A program made the translations under genes and the position numbers. 64,000 nt of DNA from Chionoecetes opilio (Eukaryota; Arthropoda; Malacostraca; Decapoda; Majidae): the NCBI GenBank assembly GCA_016584305.1, contig JACEEZ010009403.1:206001-270000 (forward strand). Direction: 5' to 3'. Below the pieces are notes generated by a model. The model saw nothing but the letters and a program-made list of their open reading frames with translations. It searched no databases and had not been told where the DNA came from. Positions 59,301 through 64,000 of the stretch are shown piece after piece. Each line of letters begins with the position of its first letter. Position 1 is the stretch's first letter.

Positions 59301-59485
59301 AAGGTTTCAGGGCAGTCAAGTGAAGGGTTATTTAAGAGTAATGCACGCTGGGGTAGGAAGGTTTTTCTGTCTCCAGCTGAAGCCTGATTGCATCCCCTCT
59401 ACCCTCCACAGCCCTCATTGCCACCTTTGGGGATGTGAATGCAGCGGTGGAGAGGCTGCTGGCACGCCCAGACCCACAGAGCTAA
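46351..59485 (+). CDS. UBQLN: Ubiquilin, ten recognised exons; frameshift in exon 3 as assembled
   Basis: Shuttle factor that brings ubiquitylated or mislocalised membrane proteins to the proteasome: the UBL binds proteasome receptors, the UBA binds ubiquitin, and STI1 segments bind clients and chaperones (family knowledge). Exons: 46351-46452, 49221-49302, 51645-52074, 52660-52798, 54506-54622, 55079 to an unresolved end, 55881-56039, 56578-56841, 58008-58272, 59412-59485. GT/AG sites and phases agree for all joins except around exon 6. Exons 1-3 encode the UBL ([45 protein letters not shown]). Exons 3-5 give STI1-type text ([31 protein letters not shown], [20 protein letters not shown]). 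Exon 6 holds LPNPWAPRG, exon 7 [19 protein letters not shown]. Exon 8 is Thr/Pro-rich, exon 9 has a GMGLGS-type repeat, and exons 9-10 form the UBA ([27 protein letters not shown]). Start ATG sits in CACCATGG. Odd points: a one-base loss near 51991-51994 gives a TGA at 52007, and an expected STI1 segment between exons 6 and 7 was not found. Confidence 0.93.
46838..47013. repeat. Inverted repeat with AACCT core
   Basis: Arms CTGACCGTTTCTGTCGCAAATC and its near complement GATTTGCGGCAGAAACTGTT surround A-runs and AACCTAACCT words. It is in ubiquilin intron 1. Confidence 0.7.
47275..47540. mobile_element. Foldback element of ACGTCCA words with TTAGG core
   Basis: Left GTCAGAACGTCCACGGGTCA and right TGGACGTTCTGACCGGCAAC are inverted; further AACGTCCA words lie between. 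The centre (47353-47432) is a TTAGG/TTAGT run. It lies in ubiquilin intron 1. Confidence 0.75.
47739..48177. mobile_element. Long-TIR foldback (F1), copy 2
   Basis: Same arms as 43561-44198. Flanks TCTTATTGG and TCTTATTCA agree at 7 of 9 bases. The interior is about ten units of GGTTTGTGGTAGTTTTTGGA rather than the nested palindrome, so the cores of the two copies differ. Confidence 0.85.
48640..48840. repeat. Degenerate foldback of GGCCGAAATGAC words with AACCT core
   Basis: Words TGGTCGTTTCGGTC on the left and GGCCGAAATGACTAGAGACC, GGCCGGAAAAACTA, ACCGGAGTGACC on the right flank AACCTAACCTA runs at 48670-48708. Less regular than the others. Confidence 0.5.
49764..49976 (-). mobile_element. 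TTAA-flanked MITE (M3), copy 7, ubiquilin intron 2
   Basis: TTAAGCCCTTAAGACCCAGA to GCGTGAAGGGGTTAA. Confidence 0.88.
50180..50391 (+). mobile_element. TTAA-flanked MITE (M3), copy 8, ubiquilin intron 2
   Basis: TTAACCCCTTCACGCCCAGA to GGGTCTCAAGGGGTTAA. Its flanks (TTGTGCCTCAGAGTTCTGTC on the left, ATGCCCTATCCACTCTTACA on the right) look like LINE RT text, so it probably landed inside an older LINE. Confidence 0.9.
50491..50700 (-). mobile_element. TTAA-flanked MITE (M3), copy 9, ubiquilin intron 2
   Basis: TTAACCCCTCGAGTCCCAGA to GTCTGAAGGGGTTAA; 99 bases from copy 8 in opposite orientation, so the pair can form a stem. Confidence 0.9.
50817..51238. mobile_element. Tigger-like MITE interrupted by a LINE 3' end
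   Basis: Ends CAGGAGAACCTCGTTTAACC and CCGGATAAACGAGGTTCTCC TG are inverted and flanked by TA (50815-50816, 51239-51240). Bases about 50880-51135 are a LINE tail (see next entry). In ubiquilin intron 2. Confidence 0.88.
50885..51134 (+). mobile_element. Jockey-like LINE 3' end with poly(A), nested in the MITE
   Basis: Reads [20 protein letters not shown] then FKRRVTRHS, the same C-terminus as the element at the window start (KLWNSLP-x-SI). It continues through a 3' UTR word GCCCTTGGCCAGTTCCTTGT to A-rich 51111-51133. A similar GCCCTTGGCCAGTCCTTTGT plus A-run is at 48318-48375. It marks this LINE family's true 3' end. Confidence 0.8.
51395..51632 (+). mobile_element. LINE 3' end running up to ubiquilin exon 3
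   Basis: Degraded C-terminus ([33 protein letters not shown]) and the standard GGAACTACCACGTGTAGGTC tail. It stops 12 bases before the AG of exon 3, so its pyrimidine-rich end overlaps the splice-site region. Confidence 0.78.
51997..52074 (+). CDS. UBQLN: Ubiquilin exon 3, part downstream of the frameshift
   Basis: The text after DNP reads [19 protein letters not shown] and then QMQQLME only in the +1-shifted frame. The upstream frame runs into TGA at 52007-52009. The exon ends in phase 0 at a GTGTGT donor, which matches the RNPEISHML start of exon 4. Exon 3 is 430 nt where 431 would keep frame, so one C is missing in the run at 51991-51993. A sequencing or assembly slip is the simplest cause; a true null allele or pseudogene is the alternative. 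Confidence 0.85.
52030..52460 (+). repeat. Tandem duplication of the exon 3 / intron 3 junction
   Basis: The exon end GCCATCATCACCTCCAACCC ... CTTATGGAG plus following intron occurs at 52030-52074, 52184-52233 and 52328-52368, each followed by GTGTGTTCAGTTC. Units of ~159 and ~135 bp. The second and third copies have no AG acceptor before them, so they are unlikely to be spliced in but each still carries the donor. Confidence 0.9.
52864..54337. mobile_element. 1.47-kb Tigger-like element in ubiquilin intron 4
   Basis: Ends CAGTAAACATTCTCCAAATT and AATTAGAGAGTGTTTACTG are inverted with TA on both sides. Sub-terminal words TCGGATAATTCGACC recur. Inside: a GGAGGA-rich stretch (53084-53240), a long palindrome (53590-53828) and three ~73-bp tandem copies (54094-54310) of GGATAATTCAGACTTTCGGC. 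No transposase frame was recognised. Confidence 0.85.
53590..53828. repeat. ~240-bp near-perfect palindrome
   Basis: AATAGGGACTTCTAATCATT on the left and its complement AATGATTAGAAGTCCCTATT on the right, continuing inward through GTTCAGCATGCCCGAAAA to a small loop near 53700. It is nested in the Tigger-like element. Confidence 0.92.
54641..54850 (+). mobile_element. TTAA-flanked MITE (M3), copy 10, ubiquilin intron 5
   Basis: TTAACCCCTTCACGCCCAGA to GGGCCTCAAGGGGTTAA; begins 18 bases after the exon 5 donor. Confidence 0.9.
55079..55440 (+). CDS. UBQLN: Ubiquilin exon 6, Pro/Thr-rich, 3' end uncertain
   Basis: The acceptor TGTATCAG at 55071-55078 puts the exon in the phase left by exon 5 and reads [20 protein letters not shown], a hallmark of the ubiquilin middle region. 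After about residue 30 the text becomes Thr/Pro low complexity. The open frame continues to a stop at 55438-55440, but a second frame keeps the expected Pro/Thr bias longer, so another indel in the C/A-rich run is possible. No convincing donor was identified. The start is solid; the end given is only the limit of the open frame. Confidence 0.6.
56102..56428. mobile_element. Tigger-like MITE, ubiquilin intron 7
   Basis: Ends CAGTAAAACCTTCATATTCG and CGAATACGAGAGGTTTTACTG inverted, TA on each side. An internal ~60-bp ATATATATAGCTAGGAAATT repeat occurs twice. Confidence 0.88.
56984..57195 (-). mobile_element. TTAA-flanked MITE (M3), copy 11, ubiquilin intron 8
   Basis: TTAACCCCTTGAGACCCAGA to GTGTGAAGGAGTTAA. 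A partial copy (56912-56955) directly precedes it, joined through the repeated word ATTTGTCTGGATGT, so a local duplication followed insertion. Confidence 0.88.
57335..57565. repeat. ~45-bp minisatellite, six copies, ubiquilin intron 8
   Basis: Unit TCAGGAGTAGTCAGAAGGGT followed by GTATAGAGGTAGCCCTTGTTA, with length variation. Confidence 0.92.
58532..59002. mobile_element. PIF/Harbinger-like element in ubiquilin intron 9
   Basis: Ends GGCCCCGTCCCCACGGGCGA and GCTCGCCCGTGTGGACGGGGC are inverted repeats extending to AGCTTTGCTC. The interior is open on the minus strand for up to 124 codons without recognised motifs. GGCCCCGTCC-type ends suit PIF/Harbinger, but no TWA target duplication was confirmed. 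Confidence 0.65.
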
Positions 59486-60177
59486 GACAACGCCAGTCCC
59501 GTGTTTTAGCTCCTCATGTTGTCACTGTTTCTCCGTTAGTCTCCTCTATCTGTGTGGGGTTTGTGTACTTCAGTGCGTAGGTACTTCTTCTCACAGCCCC
59601 GTTGTGGTCGCCGCTCCCCCTCGGGGCGGTGCGGCGGTGCCTCCCGTCGGGGGACCTGTTGGCATTGGGTGTGTTTTCCAGGTGATGTGATGTTTATAAT
59701 GTTCTTGACTTGCAAGGGGCTCTCCGAGGGCTGTGCCGGGAGCCTTTGTTTACAGATTATGCATAAAAATTGTATCACTAGATGGAATTTGTCTAATTGA
59801 TCTTAACAAGGGAGGGAATGACCTCGTGGCATGGGTAGGAATAATTCAATGTGATTTGTTACTTTAAGGGGTATTCAGAGCAAGGCTGAGAATTCTACTG
59901 TACAGTTTCTCATGGAAAAAGGACTAGTATGAGTAGCAGCTATTGTATGAAGTCACTGCTTAGCCATCCTTGCTGTGTTTGATGAGGAGCTGCATCAGTA
60001 GCAGCCCTCCAGTCCCTGTAGTGTTGACGCCTTCAGTACGCAGTCAGGATCATCACTTTGCTTGTCATCACGTTGTATTCAGTACATACATTCATCTTAT
60101 GGGTTGTTGTTTTTTTCATTTTATATTCACGTATCTGTTCCAAGTTTGTTTTTTGTTTGTACATACTATATAGCATG

Positions 60178-60250
<73 letters not shown>

Positions 60251-60385
60251 TGACTCCATACACGTTGAGGTCTGATAAAGATTTTGATATTTTTTACTAC
60301 TACTACTACTACCTACTACTACTATGACTCCATACACGTTGAGGTCTGATAAAGATTTTGATATTTTTTACTACTACTACTACTT

Positions 60386-60460
<75 letters not shown>

Positions 60461-60462
60461 TT

Positions 60463-60547
<85 letters not shown>

Positions 60548-60613
60548 GACTCCATACACGTTGAGGTCTGATAAAGATTTTGATATTTTTTACTACTACT
60601 ACTTCTACTACTT

Positions 60614-60703
<90 letters not shown>

Positions 60704-60712
60704 TGACTCCAT
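60178..60712. repeat. (TAC)n blocks separated by a 50-bp spacer repeat
   Basis: Long (CTA/TAC)n runs are separated by four near-identical spacers, each ACTCCATACACGTTGAGGTC then TGATAAAGATTTTGATATTT. Block lengths differ strongly. The region is in the putative ubiquilin 3' UTR. All long ORFs here are triplet artefacts. Confidence 0.95.
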
Positions 60713-61104
60713 ACACGTTGAGATCTGATAAAGATTTTGATATTTTTTACCTACACAAGGCCCGTAATTTGTTTTCACCTATGAGCCTCTTGACCCCCTG
60801 ACTTTTTAGGCCAACTTGACTTTGTGTTGTTCCAGGATATGTTTATGCAGTGAAAGGAGACTAGTTAGCATCAATGACTCATGCAGACTTTGGTATGATC
60901 AAAAAAGGAGTTGACATATGTAGTTTTATGTACATAGCATTGCCCCTTTCTATTACTCCTTCGACTGCTATCACTCCCACGTCACTTGGCTGATTTTTTA
61001 AACCTGGACATGGGCTAACCTAAGACTAACCATGGCTTTAGACAGACATTTCAGTGCTTTAAACATTTGTCCGGTATAATATCATTAGACTTGGATGTTG
61101 GAGA

Positions 61105-61285
61105 GCCCGTCAGGGTGGCAAGGTTGGTAGAGACGTGAGTTCGCAATGTGCAGCGTCCCTGTGCATTCGGTCAGCGGTTCGAGTCCGCCTAGTTCGTGCT
61201 GACGTGGCGGCGCTTTGTATAGTCAATAACCTTGTAGTTGGTACTTGCAAAGTGTCTAGATAGGATGAAAATCTTATCTCTGGAT
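61105..61285 (+). mobile_element. tRNA-Ala(TGC)-like SINE, copy 2
   Basis: GCCCGTCAGGGTGGCAAGG head, GCGGTTCGAGTCCGCC box B-like word, GACGTGGCGGCGCTTTGTAT and TACTTGCAAAGTGTCTAGAT. Better preserved than 32727-32880. Confidence 0.72.
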
Positions 61286-61547
61286 GTTGGAGAGGTTAGT
61301 GAGTGTCTAGCAATTCCAATCTGAGACTAAACCCCCTGGAAAAATGGTTACAAAGCTTAAATGTCTGGTCTAAAGCCATGGTTAGTCTTAGGTGAGCCCA
61401 AGTCCAGGTTTAGAAAATCGGCCAATTGTGAAGAGCAGTGGTGGTGGGCAGGTCTCCTTACCCCCTATGGGAGGCTATTGTGAGGGACTCCTTCGATCGG
61501 GTGACCTTATCCTGCAACTGTTGATTGATACAGGGGTGACTGTTTAC

Positions 61548-61809
61548 ACGGTTTATGGAACTGTCGCCGATGGGAATTCTCGCCGAAACAACAAACTAGA
61601 ACTCTCGCCGACGTGGAAATTTTAACCTAACCTGGACAATGGCACCTAATCTAACCTAACTGATCAAGCTAACGGTAGTATTTCATCCCTGAATGCAGAA
61701 ACACGGGTAACACTTGATTAAATGTATATATTGGGTCCTGTAATATCAAGACTTGGAACACTCGACGACGGCGGCGAGAGTTCCGATCGGCGACAGTTCC
61801 AGGTACCGT
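61548..61809 (+). mobile_element. MITE family M4, copy 2
   Basis: ACGGTTTATGGAACTGTCGC to GGCGACAGTTCCAGGTACCG; over 95% alike by eye to 21121-21383 although 40 kb apart, so both are recent. Confidence 0.88.
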
Positions 61810-63714
61810 TTGCAGCCACCCAGGAGGATTTGGTGTGGTCTTTGTTAGGTGGATTGATGAGTGGGATGGCATAGGTGTTGATCAGCAAGGTACAGGGTTT
61901 TGATTGCTGTATGAGGCTAGACAGGAGGGCGTGCTGGAGGCTGACTGTCACGATGATAGTGCTGGGTGTTGGTATGCAGGGTATGTCTGGTGAACTACTG
62001 GATTGTAACATATAGTAACCGTAGCAGCATGGGGTGATATGCTGGCTATGATTATTAAGATGTCTTATTACTGTGGTAGAATGTGGCAATATATAGGATG
62101 GATGTGGACAGGCTGCTTCTTGTGGATGGTGACGTGCAGCAAGACGTAGCGGTGTATTAGATGATGACTGGCATCGATGTAACAGAGTGCTGTACTGCTT
62201 GATGCACGTGTTTTAACTGTTGACCTTTTAGACGTGAAATCTGGAGACTTGATGACTGAAAGTAGGATGCTTACTGATTATTTCCTGACCCAACAGAAAG
62301 CAATCGGTGTTCACTGTTGCCTCGCTGGGAATCTGTATGACGAAAGCCACAACAAATTGTCCTCTCCCCAGTTTGTGCTATTTTTTACAAGTGTCCATAA
62401 ATGGTCTGTGATTGTGTAGAGGAAGCTTGGGACACTACAGCATTTTGTTTTTTATGCACCTACAGTTTCTTCCTTGACTTGCCTTGTTTGACATGTTGTG
62501 TTCAGTGTTCTTTGTGAGCCAGAGCTGCTAGGGGAGTGTGAGAGTTGTCTTTGTGCTTGGGTTAGGCTATCGCTCAGGCTCCCGGGCATTGTTGCTAACA
62601 CACCAAAATGCATTTCATAATCACAATTCTGATTTTTTTTCCCCAGTATTCATAGCTTCATGGTTTCCACATCATAAACTTGATAGATATTTAGTTATTT
62701 TTTCTTTTGTTTCTTAGATGTGACACTGTGATGGAGATATTTTAGCATATTTAAACTAGTTTGTTAGCCTTGTCTTGTGCTTGAGTGAGGGGAGGCGGCG
62801 CGTCGTGGCTGCCTCGCCTGACACCTCTGGGCATCCATCTGTAGCACAAAGTCAGGACCTGTTGGGTTCTCTGCTTCAGGACAACACCACTTTTTAGTGT
62901 TTGCTCAAAATTCAGGTGGACCTGTAATTGATGGGTGTCCCTCAGCTGTAGCAGCGGCTTGGGACAGCCCGGCCGCTGACTCCTGAGATTATGTTTGACT
63001 CTTGGTACCACGGGCTTTTTCAATGTTCCAGCGTGGTAAGGATGAATCGGAGAGAAATATGCATTTATTTTTACATTTTCACTAATGCCATAACTGCATG
63101 AGGCAGGCAGAGTTGGCGAGGACCTGCCAGTGGGCTCCAGCCGGCAGCTGGCGTGGCGGTGTGGGGTCACGCGAGGAGCCTTGCACTCTCACTAAGTGTC
63201 ACTAAGGCTATATTGGGGCGGGAAAGGGAGAGAAAGAGTGTGAAAGAGCGTCAGCTCTACTTTTTGAGATATAGACATATATTTTTCACATCGATATGTA
63301 TTAGAAGCTCTATATATATTTAGTGTGACTTGTTTGTGATGTGAGGTGTGTGACTGCACAGCCTGGAGCCACGGAGCAATATACCCCGAGTCTGCATGTC
63401 ATGTCTTGTTTGGGAGCCATCTGTGAGCAGGTTTTGCAAATATACTTAGAAACTGGATTACCTTACCCTTAGGAAAATTATGAAAGGTCATATTTATATT
63501 AGATCATAACTGGCATGAAAATAAAGCAACATTTTGCTCCTGAAGAGAAGAGCTTTTGTCATTTTGATCCTTAAGGGTTTTACAGAGAGGAGAGAGGCAG
63601 GGGCGTAGTTAGGATCTTGAACCATTGGGTGCCAAGAGATCTTTACATTTTACAGGATAATTTTCAATTTATTTATGAGTATAATGAATATATGAATATA
63701 TAAAACTGCACTTC

Positions 63715-64000
63715 GAACAAAATGCACTTAGAAGAAATTGCACCTCGAAAAAAATGTACTTTGAAGAAATTGCACTTCGAAGAAATTACACCAAAAAATG
63801 CACTGCAAAGAAATTGCACTTCGAAAAAAATGTACTTTGAAGAAATTGCACTTCGAAGAAATTACACCAAAAAATTCACTTTGAAGAAATTGCACTTCGA
63901 AAAAAATTTACTTTGAAGAAATTACACCAAAAAATGCACTGCAAAGAAATTGCACTTTGAAAAAAATGTACTTTGAAGAAATTGCACTTCGAAGAAATTA
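63715..64000. repeat. GAAGAAATTGCACTT minisatellite, runs off the window
   Basis: Units of ~16 bp (TTTGAAGAAATTGCACTTCG, AAAAAATGTAC, AAATTACACCAAAA) form a ~110-bp higher-order pattern, repeated to the window end. Confidence 0.93.

Larger units (their letters stand above)
59486..63545 (+). other. Probable ubiquilin 3' UTR and downstream region
   Basis: No other gene was recognised after the ubiquilin stop. An AATAAA hexamer occurs at 63520-63525, which would give a roughly 4 kb 3' UTR, but an earlier end is quite possible. The stretch contains (TAC)n blocks at 60178-60710, a SINE at 61105-61285 and a MITE at 61548-61809. The first 500 bases after the stop are GC-richer and look gene-associated. 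Inference only. Confidence 0.3.

Noticed and set aside
60309..60728. Poly-Tyr, poly-Thr, poly-Val and poly-Ser frames on both strands
   Set aside because: Triplet (TAC)n composition keeps all frames open; not genes.
61105..61180. tRNA-Ala(TGC) gene
   Set aside because: Anticodon arm is irregular and the same body follows at 32727; treated as SINE.
62751..63170. 139-codon minus-strand frame downstream of ubiquilin
   Set aside because: No motif or splice signal; composition like the surrounding non-coding DNA.

Overview
The window is eukaryotic nuclear DNA, most likely from a decapod crustacean (crab-like). The reasons are intron-rich genes with GT/AG junctions, very long (CT)n, (GT)n and triplet microsatellites, many interstitial AACCT/TTAGG motifs (the arthropod telomere unit), arthropod-type LINE proteins and dense MITE/SINE decay. 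The species is inferred, not proven. No prokaryotic, viral, CRISPR or operon-like content was seen.

Only two genes can be modelled with confidence. They lie head to head about 1.8 kb apart. Mitochondrial thioredoxin (TXN2-like) is on the minus strand (44545 down to 40371, three exons, complete). Ubiquilin (UBQLN-like) is on the plus strand (46351 to 59485, ten recognised exons). It has a ubiquitin-like domain, STI1-type Met/Asn/Pro-rich segments, a Gly/Leu/Met repeat and a C-terminal UBA domain. As assembled, ubiquilin carries a one-base frameshift in exon 3, an unresolved exon 6 and one STI1 segment that could not be found. Three further single exons look coding but are orphans: 3481-4133 (+), 20870-21038 (-) and 30352-30472 (-, signal-peptide-like). 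A short candidate lies at 11779-11848 (+).

Layout. 1-10.7 kb: pieces of jockey-like and other LINEs on both strands, cut by TA-flanked MITEs, an internally deleted Tigger/pogo-like transposon, a possible solo LTR and a tRNA-derived SINE. 10.7-25.3 kb: repeated SINE-headed composite units, segmental duplications, hAT-like MITEs with 8-bp target duplications, RT fragments and microsatellites. 25.3-27.5 kb: one 2.2 kb hAT-ended insertion holding an RT fragment and a minisatellite. 27.5-40 kb: microsatellites, a 30-bp minisatellite, several MITEs, a CR1-like LINE end and two large minisatellites. 40.1-44.5 kb: TXN2. 42.8-48.8 kb: foldback elements, several with AACCT/TTAGG cores, around the shared upstream region. 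46.3-59.5 kb: ubiquilin, its introns filled with Tigger-like and TTAA-flanked MITEs. 59.5-64 kb: probable 3' UTR with (TAC)n blocks, a SINE, a MITE and a terminal minisatellite.

The main interest is the mobile-element record. It includes a MITE family that carries a SINE body, an insertion whose removal restores a LINE reading frame, filled and empty site pairs, a TTAA-flanked family with at least 11 copies, and elements that supply the 3' UTR or a splice-site tract of the two genes. Stretches not listed (for example 2.5-3.1, 16.1-17.0, 32.0-32.6, 61.8-63.5 kb) show nothing I can name.
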